Part shown: positions 8,175 through 20,364 of the stretch, one piece after another
How the letters are laid out: each line of letters starts with the position of its first letter
How positions within the stretch are numbered: position 1 is the stretch's first letter
NCBI RefSeq assembly: GCF_001281525.1
Contig: NZ_LGCI01000008.1
Span: forward strand, 256,072-320,071
Origin: Lysinibacillus macroides
GTDB taxonomy: Bacteria > Bacillota > Bacilli > Bacillales_A > Planococcaceae
Reading direction: 5' to 3'
Length of the DNA: 64,000 nucleotides
The notes under the pieces: generated by a model
Told to the model about the DNA's origin: nothing
Databases searched by the model: none
The model's input: the letters and a program-made list of their open reading frames with translations, nothing else
Made by a program: the position numbers and the translations under genes

Positions 8175-8775
8175 ATGTTTGCTCCTCAATATCGAAAAGA
8201 TAATCAATCTGCAAGAATGAGCATGGCTTTATTCCGAATATCGCAGGCAATCAAAAAAATGACACAAGAGGAAAGCGATGCACTCGGGTTATCACCTGTA
8301 CAAACGCAAGCACTATTATTTGCTGCTCACACTAGAAATGATATGGCTACAGTAGGGAATTTTGCTAGTACAATCGGTACAACACATGTAACAGCAGTTA
8401 AAATACTAAATAGATTGGTAGAAAAAACTAATTTATAAAACTCAAAAGGTTGATGATAGGCGTGTGACTCTAATTTCTTTAACTGAAAAAGGACAAAAGG
8501 TCATTTCTAATCTTGATGACAGGGAGTGATCATTAGAGGATGCACTACAGTCTTTACCTGAAAATATTTTGTCTCAATTAGAACTTGGACTTGGAACTGT
8601 TGTTTCTACTTTACAGAAAAAAGGGCATCTAGTTGTATCAGAATTTTGTTTAGGTTGTATTTATTTTCGCCTAGATAATGGCGATGAAAATGCGCCTCAT
8701 TATTGTCAGTTAATACAAAAATATTTAATCCATGAAACTGCACTTAAAGAGTGTCCTGAGCATACCCCTTTTTAA
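8175..8775 (+). pseudogene. MarR-family regulator broken by a frameshift and a stop codon
   Basis: The first 87 codons encode a MarR winged helix (LGLSPVQTQALLF, ASTIGTTHVTAVKILNRLVEK). At an A6 run (8422-8427) the frame is lost and TAA ends translation at 8438. The continuation is one base over (LIYKTQKVDDRRVTLISLTEKGQKV), including the MarR wing DDRRV. A second lesion is an in-frame TGA at about 8527-8529, within DRE(W)SLEDALQSL. The tail is Cys/His-rich (CLGCIYF, PHYCQL, LKECPEH), suggesting the ancestor bound metal or sensed redox. Two lesions make a sequencing error an unlikely explanation. Confidence 0.75.
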
Positions 8776-9070
8776 AAGTGAAAAGGAAAAAATAGTAATG
8801 AGAGTTTTACTTAGAAAATTTTGTAACTATTCTATCGACATGGTCAATAACTATCATAATAAAATAATCATAGAAATAATTTATGATGATATTCTAAAAT
8901 AATTTATTTTTTTGAGGTACGAATATTTATGTTTTAATTCTAAATCTTTATTTAAAATAAAAGACTTCCTAATAATGATAGGTAAAACCAATCGTTATTA
9001 GTAAAAAATAGAGATTGTACTTATGATTTAGAGTGGGTAATATCGAATATAACGTAACAAACTTATTTTT

Positions 9071-9142
9071 GGGAGTATAGCCAAAGTGGAAAGGCGAAGG
9101 TCTGCAAAACCTTATATTCTGGTTCGAGTCCAGATACTCCCT
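9071..9142 (+). tRNA. tRNA-Cys (anticodon GCA)
   Basis: A full cloverleaf can be drawn. The acceptor is GGGAGTA/TACTCCC with U8-A9, and the D arm is GCC/GGC. The anticodon stem is AAGGT/ACCTT with loop CTGCAAA (anticodon GCA), and the T arm is TCTGG-TTCGAGT-CCAGA. The discriminator is U73, the normal tRNA-Cys identity base. CCA is not encoded. It stands alone 35 bp before the yggS-like gene at the head of the PLP cluster, with no other tRNA genes nearby, so it may be a second copy carried with this region. Confidence 0.93.
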
Positions 9143-9177
9143 CCTAACAAATTCCTTTTAAAGAAATGAGGAGTAAA

Positions 9178-9921
9178 ATGAATTTTTTGTGGATTGAGGA
9201 CAACTTGAAATTTGTGAGAGAAAAAATAAATTTGACATGTCAATCAGCACGGAGAAACCCCAAAAACGTAAAGTTACTATTAGCAACAAAAACGGTCTCA
9301 GCAGATAGAATTAAGCAGGCTCTTGATACTGGTGAGACTTTGATTGGAGAAAATAAAGTTCAAGAATTACAGGAAAAGTATTCTTTATTTCCAAATGAAA
9401 ATATAGAATGGCACTTCATAGGTCATTTGCAAACAAATAAAGTGAAGCAGGTATTAAAATATGTAACTTGCATTCATTCAGTTGACCGTTTGAAGTTGGG
9501 GAGGGTATTACATAGGGAACTTACAAAGGAAAATAGAAAGTTAGATATTCTTGTACAGGTTAACACATCATATGAAGAAAGCAAATTTGGAGTTGCACCT
9601 GAGGAAACTTTAAATTTGATAGAACAACTTTCTGAATTAGATACCTTAAATATTAAAGGTCTAATGACAATTGGAAAATTGACTACTGATGATAAAGAGA
9701 CTAGAGAATGTTTTCGTCTCCTAAAGTCAATTCAGCAACAGGTTATTGATCAAAATTATCCTGGAGTTGAAATGGATATACTGTCAATGGGTATGTCCGG
9801 TGATTTCGAGATAGCCATAGAAGAAGGGGCAACGCTTGTTCGAGTAGGAACTGCAATATTTGGAGAAAGAGAGTACCCTGACAGTTATTATTGGAATGAA
9901 CAATTAAGAATGAGAGATTAA
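9178..9921 (+). CDS. yggS: YggS/PROSC-family PLP-binding homeostasis protein
   Basis: The 247-residue single-domain TIM barrel of the YggS/YlmE family carries unbound pyridoxal 5'-phosphate and buffers its level. The PLP lysine is in LLATKTVS near the N-terminus. IGHLQTNKVK, the central VNTSYEESKFGV block and the phosphate-binding SMGMSGDFEIAIEEGATLVRVG segment are all conserved. Translation most likely starts at 9178, directly after GAGGAG; an ATG at 9166 would use no clear site. It follows tRNA-Cys and leads a run of PLP-enzyme genes, the first hint that the cluster is organised around the cofactor. B. subtilis ylmE lies in a different context beside cell-division genes, so this is probably an extra copy. 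Confidence 0.92.
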   Translation: MNFLWIEDNLKFVREKINLTCQSARRNPKNVKLLLATKTVSADRIKQALDTGETLIGENKVQELQEKYSLFPNENIEWHFIGHLQTNKVKQVLKYVTCIHSVDRLKLGRVLHRELTKENRKLDILVQVNTSYEESKFGVAPEETLNLIEQLSELDTLNIKGLMTIGKLTTDDKETRECFRLLKSIQQQVIDQNYPGVEMDILSMGMSGDFEIAIEEGATLVRVGTAIFGEREYPDSYYWNEQLRMRD

Positions 9922-9978
9922 TTTAATAAGTAGTTAAGTAACATTATTTAATATCCAACAAATAGAACTTTTAAGATG

Positions 9979-10015
9979 TCATTCTTGTTGTTTAAGAATA
10001 AGAATGAGTTTTTTA
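9979..10015 (+). terminator. Possible terminator after the yggS-like gene
   Basis: TCATTCTT pairs with AAGAATGA around a loop of about 13 nt, followed by six T residues. It suggests that glyA downstream has its own promoter in the 150 bp that follow. Confidence 0.6.
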
Positions 10016-10168
10016 ATCCACCTTAAATATTAGATCATAAATGTTAAACTTGCATATTAAGATTGTAATGAAAAGAGTAACTAGTGAAATAATTTATAAA
10101 ATTGAATTCTAAATTGATAAGTAAAAAATCACTATGTAATAAAGTTGTACATCAGGGGGGAAATGTAA

Positions 10169-11416
10169 ATGGAGAATTTATTTAAAGAAGATCCTGCTAT
10201 AGCAAAAGCAATTCAGCAGGAGCTATATCGACAGCGCGATAAAATTGAATTGATTGCCTCAGAAAACTTTGTTAGTGAAGCTGTTATGGAAGCAATGGGT
10301 ACAGTCCTAACAAATAAATATGCGGAAGGCTATCCAGGACAAAGATATTATGGAGGTTGTGAGTATGTTGACATAGTAGAAGAATTGGCTAGAGAAAGAG
10401 TTAAAGATCTATTTGATGCAGAACATGCCAATGTACAGCCACACTCAGGATCGCAGGCTAATGCAGCAGTTTATTTTGCAGCTGTAAATCCAGGAGATAC
10501 GATTTTAGGCATGAATTTATCACATGGTGGTCATTTAACACATGGAAGTCCCGTTAATTTTTCTGGTCAGCTATATCATTTTGTTTCTTATGGTGTCGAC
10601 GAACAAACCCACCTAATAGACTATGAAGAAGTGAGGAAACTTGCCCATGAACATAAACCTCGAATGATTGTAGTGGGAGCAAGTGCTTATCCACGTACCA
10701 TTGATTTCGAAGCTTTTTCTGAAATTGCTAAAGAGGTAGATGCGTTATTTCTTGTAGATATGGCTCATATTGCTGGTATTGTTGCAGCTGGTTTACATCC
10801 AAACCCTGTGCCACATGCTGATTTTGTAACAACGACAACCCATAAAACACTGCGAGGACCAAGAGGAGGAGTCATTTTATGTAAGAAATCCTGGGCACAA
10901 GCAATTGATAAAGCAGTCTTTCCAGCTATTCAGGGTGGACCCCTTATGCATATGATTGCTGCCAAAGCGATAGCATTTAAAGAAAATTTCTCCTCTGAAT
11001 TTAAACAATATATGAAATATGTACTTCAGAATGCAAAAGTATTAGCTGAAGCATTGATGGAAGAGGGGTTAAATGTTGTATCGGGAGGTACTGACAATCA
11101 TCTTATCCTCTTAGATCTTCGCAATATTGAGATCACTGGAATAGATGCACAACTTCTCCTTGATGAGATTGGCATCACGGTAAACAAAAACGCAATTCCA
11201 TTTGATCCGACAAGTCCACAAATAACAAGCGGAATCCGCCTTGGTACACCAGCCATAACTACAAGAGGAATGGGACCAGATGAGATGATAGAGATAGCAC
11301 ATATTATTTCACAAGCATTGAAAAACCCACAAGATTCAAGATTAATTAAACAGCTTAGTGATGAGGTCAATAAAATAACTTCGAGGTTCACCTTATATGA
11401 GGGGAAGATTCACTGA
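10169..11416 (+). CDS. glyA: Serine hydroxymethyltransferase
   Basis: The 415-residue fold-type I PLP enzyme interconverts serine and glycine while charging tetrahydrofolate with a one-carbon unit. Family signatures are complete: the [24 protein letters not shown]-terminal block, [10 protein letters not shown], the [10 protein letters not shown] substrate loop and the PLP lysine in [15 protein letters not shown] strong GGGGGG site precedes the ATG. It is followed after 13 bp by hemL. In bacilli the housekeeping glyA usually sits near upp and atp genes, so this is probably a paralogue in an accessory cluster. I see no catalytic residue missing. Confidence 0.96.
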   Translation: MENLFKEDPAIAKAIQQELYRQRDKIELIASENFVSEAVMEAMGTVLTNKYAEGYPGQRYYGGCEYVDIVEELARERVKDLFDAEHANVQPHSGSQANAAVYFAAVNPGDTILGMNLSHGGHLTHGSPVNFSGQLYHFVSYGVDEQTHLIDYEEVRKLAHEHKPRMIVVGASAYPRTIDFEAFSEIAKEVDALFLVDMAHIAGIVAAGLHPNPVPHADFVTTTTHKTLRGPRGGVILCKKSWAQAIDKAVFPAIQGGPLMHMIAAKAIAFKENFSSEFKQYMKYVLQNAKVLAEALMEEGLNVVSGGTDNHLILLDLRNIEITGIDAQLLLDEIGITVNKNAIPFDPTSPQITSGIRLGTPAITTRGMGPDEMIEIAHIISQALKNPQDSRLIKQLSDEVNKITSRFTLYEGKIH

Positions 11417-11429
11417 GAGGAGAAAATAA

Positions 11430-13963
<2,534 letters not shown>

Positions 13964-14076
13964 TTGTATTTGAATAGCCGCTCAAATATATTCTATTTCG
14001 GTGGATGGGTAAACGCTAGGCCACAAATGAAAGACAAAGAAAATTTAGATTTATAAACACGAGAGGATTGGATCAT

Positions 14077-14916
14077 ATGTGGGTACCTAGAGCTTTATCA
14101 ATAGCGGATTCTGCTGCAAGGGGAGATGCTGGGATTCAAGTTAATTTAAAAACTTTCTAGGAGATGGGTGAGTTTGGTCTAAGTTCTGTCACTGGTATTG
14201 TTACATACCATTCATATACCAATCAAAATGTATTTTCTATAGAATTGAGTGCTATTGAAGTACAGGCATATACAGTGCTTCGTGACATCGGGGTAGATGC
14301 GATAAAAACGGGAATGCTCTATACAAAGGAGAGTATTTCCCATGTAGCCAAGTGGATTGAAGAAGCCGACATGACAAATGTTGTTGTGGATCCAGTCATG
14401 GTTGGTAAAATGGACACGCCTTTGTTAAAAGACGATGCTATCAATACCCTTAAAACAAAATTAATACCTTTAGCGACAATCATTACACAAAATATGATAG
14501 AAATGGAACTATTGTTAAAATTGTATCAACAACTTACAATTGTTGATGATTTACAACTAGCAGCAATAGAATTGAAGAAATTAGGTTCAAAATATGTCCT
14601 TGTCAAAGGAGGACGCCTCAAAGGTCCAGATAGTGATGTGCTATATGATGGAGATAAATTACAAATATTTGAAGTGTAGCGTATTGATACAATTCATACA
14701 AACGGAGCAGGATGTAACTACTCTGCAGCAATTACAGCTCAGTTAGCAAAAGGTAAGTCTGTCCAAGCAGCTGTTAAAGAAGCGAAAAAGTTTATTACAG
14801 CCGCCATTCGCCATTCCATTACATTTAAGCGAGGCGTAGGTTCTCCTGACTTTGCCGCTTATCATAGGCATTGTGAAGTAGGAGTCCAAGAGAAATTTAT
14901 AGAATTTCAGAAATAA
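14077..14916 (+). pseudogene. pdxK: PdxK-type pyridoxine/pyridoxal/HMP kinase with two amber codons
   Basis: Read through from an ATG at 14077 (GAGAGGA site), the frame gives a full-length ribokinase-fold B6/HMP kinase resembling B. subtilis PdxK. Landmarks are AGIQVNLKTF, GVDAIKTGMLYTKE, VVVDPVMVGK, YVLVKGGRLKGPDSDVLYDG and the anion-hole region TIHTNGAGCNYSAAITAQLAKG. TAG codons interrupt it at 14158-14160 (where Gln is expected) and at 14677-14679. The N-terminal glycine-rich loop is also altered (ARGDAGIQ instead of SGGAGIQ). A 171-codon internal ORF remains but lacks both binding ends. Its place between sufS and serC fits the cluster's vitamin B6 theme. Confidence 0.82.
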
Positions 14917-14982
14917 GAATATTAGAAAAGGTGAACTATGAAGGTGTTTAAAATATCTCCAACAAAATAGGAGGATTGAAGT

Positions 14983-16068
14983 ATGAAACAAGTTTATAAC
15001 TTTAATGCGGGGCTAGCAACTTTACCTTTGGAAGTAATGCTACAAATACAAGATGAACTCCTCGATTTACAGGGAACTAATTTGTCTATCTTAGAGATAT
15101 CCCATAGAAGTAAGGAGTATGAGAATATTAACGAGGAAACACAACAATTGTTGAAGGATCTTCTTAACATTCCTTCTGATTATGAGGTGTTGTTTCTTCA
15201 AGGCGGTGCAAGTATGCAGTTTGCCATGGTACCTATGAACTTTTTAACCGAAGGACGTAAAGCAAGTTACTTGCAAAGCGGAACATGGTCAGAAAAAGCG
15301 ATAGCAGAAGCGAGGAAATTTGGCAAGGTTACTATTGGAGGAAGTTCGGGGCACGCTCATTTTAAAAAGGTTCCTGACCTTTCTAGGGTGAAGATTGACC
15401 CAGAAACTGCGTATATTCATCTTACTTCTAATGAAACAATACTAGGTACCCAATATCAGAGTTTTATAGATACTGGCAAAGTACCACTTATTGTAGATAT
15501 GTCCAGTGATATTTTGTCTCGACATATTGATGTTTCAAATTTTTCTCTCATATATGCAGGTGCACAAAAAAACTTAGGACCTTCAGGTGTTACAACTGTG
15601 ATTGTAAAGCGTGATCTAATGGAAAATATTCCAAAAAATATTCCCGATATTATGAATTACCGAATTCACGCGAATAGTCGATCCTTATACCATACCCCTC
15701 CAGTGTTCGCTGTTTATATAGTAAATCTTATGTTGAAATGGATCCGAAATAATGGAGGAGTAAAAGCTATTGAAAAGCGTAATCATCAGAAAGCGGATTT
15801 AATATATAGCACAATTGATAATAGTGCTGGATTTTATAATGGATTAGTTCATTTAGAGAGCCGCTCAATGATGAATGTGACATTTAGTATCCTTAATAAT
15901 AAAATAGAAAAGCTTTTTATACAAGAAGCAGAGGAAAATGGTTTTGTTGGGGTGAGGGGTCATCGGGATGCAGGACACCTTCGCGTTTCTATTTATAACG
16001 CAGTTACATACGAACAATGTCAAGCGTTGACGGATTTTATGATTGATTTTCAAAAACGTTTTGGGTAG
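14983..16068 (+). CDS. serC: Phosphoserine aminotransferase, divergent
   Basis: The 361-residue fold-type I PLP enzyme matches SerC, which converts 3-phosphohydroxypyruvate and glutamate to phosphoserine. Landmarks are YNFNAGLATLP at the start, HRSKEYENI, LFLQGGASMQFAMVPMN and the PLP lysine in IYAGAQKNLGPSG. Some positions differ from typical SerC: GLATLP for GPSALP, and GHRDAGHLRVSIYNA for the usual HRSVGG-RASIYNA phosphate-binding end. Substrate preference may therefore be changed. The start has a TAGGAGG site. No serA or serB lies beside it, which again separates it from its usual pathway. Confidence 0.9.
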   Translation: MKQVYNFNAGLATLPLEVMLQIQDELLDLQGTNLSILEISHRSKEYENINEETQQLLKDLLNIPSDYEVLFLQGGASMQFAMVPMNFLTEGRKASYLQSGTWSEKAIAEARKFGKVTIGGSSGHAHFKKVPDLSRVKIDPETAYIHLTSNETILGTQYQSFIDTGKVPLIVDMSSDILSRHIDVSNFSLIYAGAQKNLGPSGVTTVIVKRDLMENIPKNIPDIMNYRIHANSRSLYHTPPVFAVYIVNLMLKWIRNNGGVKAIEKRNHQKADLIYSTIDNSAGFYNGLVHLESRSMMNVTFSILNNKIEKLFIQEAEENGFVGVRGHRDAGHLRVSIYNAVTYEQCQALTDFMIDFQKRFG

Positions 16069-16245
16069 TAGAGGAATTAGACACTTATATTGTAATAAAA
16101 ATATAATTAGGAATTACCAAAATACATTTTGAGGCTAATAAAACGATAATAGTCATCTTTTTATTTCTATAATCATGAATAAGAAGTCGGTCAATGCATT
16201 TTGTTTCTATATAAGATAAAAGAATATTTTAGGGAGTGATGTATT

Positions 16246-17421
16246 GTGGGTCATTTGGAGAATGATGTTATGTTCCCGACATATGCTAAATACCCTATTT
16301 CACTAGTCAGAGGAGAAGGGAGTCGGTTATGGGATGAACAGGGAAAAGAGTATTTGGATTTTATGTCTGGTGTTGCGGTATGTAATTTAGGTCATGTACC
16401 TATGAAAGTTAAAGAAAAAATTAAGGAACAACTAGATCGTGTATGGCATGTTTCTAATTTCTTTCATATACCGAATCAAGAGAAACTTGCACAAATGCTA
16501 GTCAATCATAGTTGTATGGATCTCGTTTTCTTTTGCAACAGTGGTGCTGAAGCTAACGAAGCAGCCATCAAATGTGCGAGAAGGTATCATCAAGGTGTAC
16601 TGAAAAATGGGAAATATGAAATTATTACATTTGAAAAATCATTTCATGGGCGTACCATAGCAACATTGACTGCAACAGGACAAGACAAAGTTAAGGACGG
16701 TTTTCATCCTTTACCACAAGGATTTAAATATGCATGTTTAAATGATCTTCAATCTGTAAAAGAACAAATAACCGATCAAACTGCAGCGATAATGATGGAG
16801 TTAGTGCAAGGAGAGAGTGGAGTTTATCCAGCAGAGCAAGAATTCGTAGATGAACTCTCTGCTTTATGTAAAGATCAGGGGATGCTACTCATTATCGATG
16901 AAGTACAGACTGGCATGGGGCGTACAGGGAGTTTGTTCGCTTATGAGCATTATGGTATCGAACCAGATATCATCACGCTTGCCAAAGGACTAGCTAGCGG
17001 GTTTCCAATCGGTGCAATGATGGGTAAGAAAGAACTTCGAGAGGCTTTCTCAGCAGGGAGTCATGGTTCGACTTTTGGGGGAGGTCCTCTTGCAGTAACC
17101 GCAGGTCTTGCAACTCTTGAAACGCTACTTGATGGATGCTTAATGGAACATGTTACAAAACTTGGGATATACGCATTGCAGCGCTTGACAGATCAACTTC
17201 AGCACTATCCTAGTATACAAAATATAAGAGGGCTTGGTCTCTTAATTGGTATTGAATGTCGCGAACCAATTGCCCCAATAATTCAAGAGCTGCTGCAACA
17301 AGGACTGCTCGTACTTACTGCGGGAACCCATGTAATCCGTCTGGCACCAAGTTTATTAATTACTAAAGAAGAAATTGACCAAGCCGTTGACCTTATTGAA
17401 GTTGTACTGAAAAAGTATTGA
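16246..17421 (+). CDS. argD: Class III aminotransferase, acetylornithine-aminotransferase-like
   Basis: This 391-residue subgroup II (class III) PLP aminotransferase has the size and order of ArgD. Landmarks are YLDFMSGVAVCNLGH, VFFCNSGAEANEAAIK, SFHGRTIATLTATGQ, LLIIDEVQTGMGRTG and the PLP lysine in ITLAKGLASGFPIGAM. The start is GTG with an AGGGAG site nine bases upstream. It usually converts acetylornithine or related omega-amino substrates. No other arginine gene is beside it, so the true substrate is open. It closes the PLP run and converges on a LysR gene. Confidence 0.88.
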   Translation: MGHLENDVMFPTYAKYPISLVRGEGSRLWDEQGKEYLDFMSGVAVCNLGHVPMKVKEKIKEQLDRVWHVSNFFHIPNQEKLAQMLVNHSCMDLVFFCNSGAEANEAAIKCARRYHQGVLKNGKYEIITFEKSFHGRTIATLTATGQDKVKDGFHPLPQGFKYACLNDLQSVKEQITDQTAAIMMELVQGESGVYPAEQEFVDELSALCKDQGMLLIIDEVQTGMGRTGSLFAYEHYGIEPDIITLAKGLASGFPIGAMMGKKELREAFSAGSHGSTFGGGPLAVTAGLATLETLLDGCLMEHVTKLGIYALQRLTDQLQHYPSIQNIRGLGLLIGIECREPIAPIIQELLQQGLLVLTAGTHVIRLAPSLLITKEEIDQAVDLIEVVLKKY

Positions 17422-17450
17422 AAAGCATAAAGATTATTCCTGATAAAATT

Positions 17451-18347
17451 CTAGTGAAAGCGTTCATCTTTAATTGTTTTAATCAATTGGTCCATAAAAA
17501 CACGACTAGCAGCACATAAATGTTTGTTCTTTCGATAGGCAATGCCAATCTGTGTGGTGATTACCGGATCTTGAATAGGAATCGTTTTAATATGAATATG
17601 ATCAATATAGTCTAAGTAAGCTTTTGGTAGTATCGTGACACCAACGCCTTTACTCACCATTTGAATGATAGATTCCATCGTCGTCATTTCAAGTACTGGT
17701 TTGGGTGCGAAATTCATTAAGCGACACTGTTCGTTAATAACTTGTCGTAAAAAATAGGTTTCAGGTAATAAAATAGATGGTGTCTCTTTTAAAACTTGAA
17801 GTGATACACACGCCTCTTTAGCAATGATGTGATCTATAGGTGCAGCAAAAGCAAGATCTTCTTTATAGAGCGGAATAGCTTCTAGGTCTTCATGTTCCAA
17901 CGGTAAAAAAACGATACCTAAATCCAAATCATTTTGTAATAGTCCTTTGTAAATATCTCCAGTTCGTAACCCTTGTACAGAAAGTTCTACATTGGGATAA
18001 GCATTGTGAAACCCGATAACTGTTGGGGGAAGCAAGTAATTAACAACTGTGAGTAGGGAGCCTATTTTGAGCGTGCCCCTCTCTAATCCCTGAAGCTCGC
18101 TAATTGCAGCACGTGCCTGAGAAATTTCATGAAAAACATTGTAGCTGTGATGGAGCAATGTTTTACCTGCATCAGTAAGTATATTTTTTTTGCCAATACG
18201 ATCAAATAAAGGCATCCCTACTTCATGTTCTAACAAGCCAATTTGTTGACTAAGAGAAGGTTGGGCAATACCTAGTTTCTCCGCCGCACGTGTAAAATGC
18301 AGCTCTTGACATAATACGATAAAGTATTCCAATTGTTTTAGTTCCAT
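17451..18347 (-). CDS. LysR-family transcriptional regulator
   Basis: The 298-residue LysR protein has an N-terminal winged helix (MELKQLEYFIVLCQELHFTRAAEKLGIAQPSLSQQI broken across residues 1-36) and a periplasmic-binding-protein-like effector domain from about residue 90. I set the start at 18347, with GGGAGG just upstream, instead of 15 codons earlier. It converges with the argD-like gene, so it is not arranged like a classical divergent LysR pair. It may still regulate the PLP cluster or an unknown target. The effector is unknown. Confidence 0.9.
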   Translation of the reverse strand: MELKQLEYFIVLCQELHFTRAAEKLGIAQPSLSQQIGLLEHEVGMPLFDRIGKKNILTDAGKTLLHHSYNVFHEISQARAAISELQGLERGTLKIGSLLTVVNYLLPPTVIGFHNAYPNVELSVQGLRTGDIYKGLLQNDLDLGIVFLPLEHEDLEAIPLYKEDLAFAAPIDHIIAKEACVSLQVLKETPSILLPETYFLRQVINEQCRLMNFAPKPVLEMTTMESIIQMVSKGVGVTILPKAYLDYIDHIHIKTIPIQDPVITTQIGIAYRKNKHLCAASRVFMDQLIKTIKDERFH

Positions 18348-18560
18348 CAAAATTCCTCCCAAGTATTTATAATGATAGGTTTTAACTATCATTATATAAT
18401 AATTTATTATGTATTTCTAATAGATAAAATTTATGGTGGAAATTGGTTTAAATATTTAAGTTTGTGCATTACCATCTCAAAATGATGAGAAGCGGAAATA
18501 TGAACCAAAATTAATTTTAAAAAGGAGCATTGCTGTTAGAAGGATTTTTAGGGACTTGAA

Positions 18561-18593
18561 ATAAAAAAAGCCCTCTAGTATGATGGAGGGCAC
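18561..18593 (-). terminator. Hairpin terminator, minus direction
   Basis: GCCCTC pairs with GAGGGC around a loop of about 10 nt. On the minus strand seven T residues follow the stem. Confidence 0.6.
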
Positions 18594-18654
18594 TGAAAAA
18601 CTAAAAAAATTCATTCTTTTATATTAGTAATCTGTCTTTTATTAGATTTGAAAA

Positions 18655-18704
18655 CTTAAAAAAGTCGATTTGTATCACATTTTTTGTGGCAAATCGGCTT
18701 TTTC
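18655..18704. terminator. Bidirectional hairpin terminator
   Basis: AAAAAGTCGATTTG pairs with CAAATCGGCTTTTT, giving A/T tails on both sides, so it could end transcription from either direction. It lies just outside the IS110 remnant. Confidence 0.6.
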
Positions 18705-18786
18705 AGTGCCTTCAGTATGATGCATGAGTCTCAACCAGAAAATTGACTCAAACCATCTATGAAAGAGGACTATCTTATAATTTCTA

Positions 18787-19650
18787 ATAAGAATCAAAAA
18801 ATTAATCAAGTTTCTGAAAATATACTTGTTATTGGCATCGATTTCGTGAAGCACAAACATTTCACTTGTACCATTGATGATTGAGGACGTGTGCTTCAAA
18901 AGTCATATGTGATTCTGCAATCATACGCAGGATTTGAAGCCTTTTATGAGCATCTGCTTGCCTTAAAAGCAGCGCATGAAAAACAGGAAATCCTCGTTGG
19001 TTTCGAGCCAACAGGGCACTACTGAATGAACTTAGTGGCGTTTTTAACAAACTAAGGGATTCCATTTGTGATGGTCGATCTCATGCACGTCAACCGTTCA
19101 AAAGAGTTGGATGACAACCTACAAATGAAAAATGACCAAAAGGACGTGCTTGTCATCTCCCGTCTAATGCGAGATGGACGCTTTAGTTAGCCACGCATCT
19201 TAGAGGTTGTGGAAGCAGAACTCCGCAATGGGTCAACATTACGCGCCAAGTTTCAAGTAGATTTAAATGCCCTTCAAAGCCGCTTCATTCGTTGGCTAGA
19301 TTGCTTTTTCCCTGAGTTTACAAAAGTATTTAAAAGCTTCAGGAAAATGGCGTATGCAGTGTTGGAAAAAACGCCACTACCAATGGATATTCGAGGGAAA
19401 ACACCAGAAGAATTACTCTTTTTATACCGACAAGTAGATGGAATGAAAAGTCCACAGCTACCAAAGGCTAAACAATTAGTCTAAGTGGCCGCTCATTCAA
19501 TAGGACTGACGGAAGGTTTAGGGATGGCCAAACTTGAAAACGCCACGCTACTGACAGAGGTCAAATGGATGCAGGTGCAATGGATGGAAATTATTTCAAA
19601 ACACCAAGAAGAAATGCAAAAAAATAAAAAAAAACTTCTAATGAATTGTG
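18787..19650 (+). pseudogene. IS110-family transposase remnant
   Basis: One continuous frame reads as the DEDD RuvC-like half of an IS110 transposase: VIGIDFVKHKHF, LVGFEPTGHY, then HVNRSKELDDNLQMKNDQKD and RLMRDGRF. It is broken by five stop codons in the same frame (after TIDD, GHY, FLTN, GRFS and KQLV) and no obvious frameshift. The C-terminal serine-containing Tnp domain is missing. IS110 elements produce a bridge RNA from a flanking non-coding end. I cannot define one in this decayed copy. Confidence 0.8.
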
Positions 19651-20364
19651 TTCCAATACTATAAAACAAGGTCAATGAATGGTAACCCAATAATAACCAC
19701 GACACATTGTGAAGCGGTTGCTTGGTTAAAATTTTTATGATGTATCTGGTACACATGTAATTCGCAAACGATTCCATAAATTTAAAAGCTATGCTATATA
19801 ATTTGAAAAAGTAAACATTTTCAATCTCGACCCTGATTTTTTTTGCAAATAACCTTTGCGAAATTGGGGTTTTTATATGGAATTTAATTGGAAAATGACT
19901 TATATTCAGCATATATGATTAGTACAGTCCGTTTCTTTTTTAGGAAAGGGATTGCTTGGCTTGATTTTATATTATGAGGCCCTTTTATACTTATCATGGG
20001 TAATCAAGTGGTTAATTTATAGGGATTTTCAGAAGTTTCGCGGCTTTTATTTTATAGTTATTTCAAGGAAATACGGAGAATAAATGATCATTTTACCTTA
20101 CATTAAAATAAATTGTCAATAATAAATTTGTAAAATTAATAAAAAATGTTATAATAGTATTACAATTGTTTTTTTGAAATCGTATTTCGAATTCCGCTGT
20201 CCTTTTTTGCAGATAGAATTTGGATACGTTTTTTTTATATCTTTTTGAAGCCGAAGAAAAATCAAAACAGTTGTGTGAGCTTTAAGGGAAGTAAGTTGAA
20301 TAAAATGATTAATTTACTATCTAATAGTAACCGAATTTTTATTCCATAAGGAGGACTTAAAATA
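19651..20364. other. Gene-poor AT-rich region
   Basis: I see no supported gene. A hairpin (AACCTTTGCGAAATTGGGGTTTTT context near 19850-19875, not a clean stem) and several long AT tracts are present. The last 20 bp hold the AAGGAGG site of the next gene. The stretch probably includes leftover DNA of the IS110 insertion. Confidence 0.4.

Larger units (their letters stand above)
18348..18786. other. Gap with two hairpin terminators
   Basis: No gene is supported here. The first 100 bp should hold the lysR promoter. Two terminator-like hairpins follow at 18561-18593 and 18655-18704. The right end merges into the IS110 remnant. Confidence 0.5.

Noticed and set aside
9071-9142. tRNA-like sequence as a T-box leader of the following gene
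   Set aside because: It forms a complete tRNA-Cys cloverleaf with U73 and lacks the T-box specifier arrangement and antiterminator.
14077-14916. TAG codons in pdxK as recoded amino acids (pyrrolysine or suppressor)
   Set aside because: No pyrrolysine genes or other amber-containing genes support this; ordinary decay is simpler.
19493-19912. 139-codon minus-strand ORF
   Set aside because: No binding site or family similarity, and it overlaps the end of the IS110 remnant.
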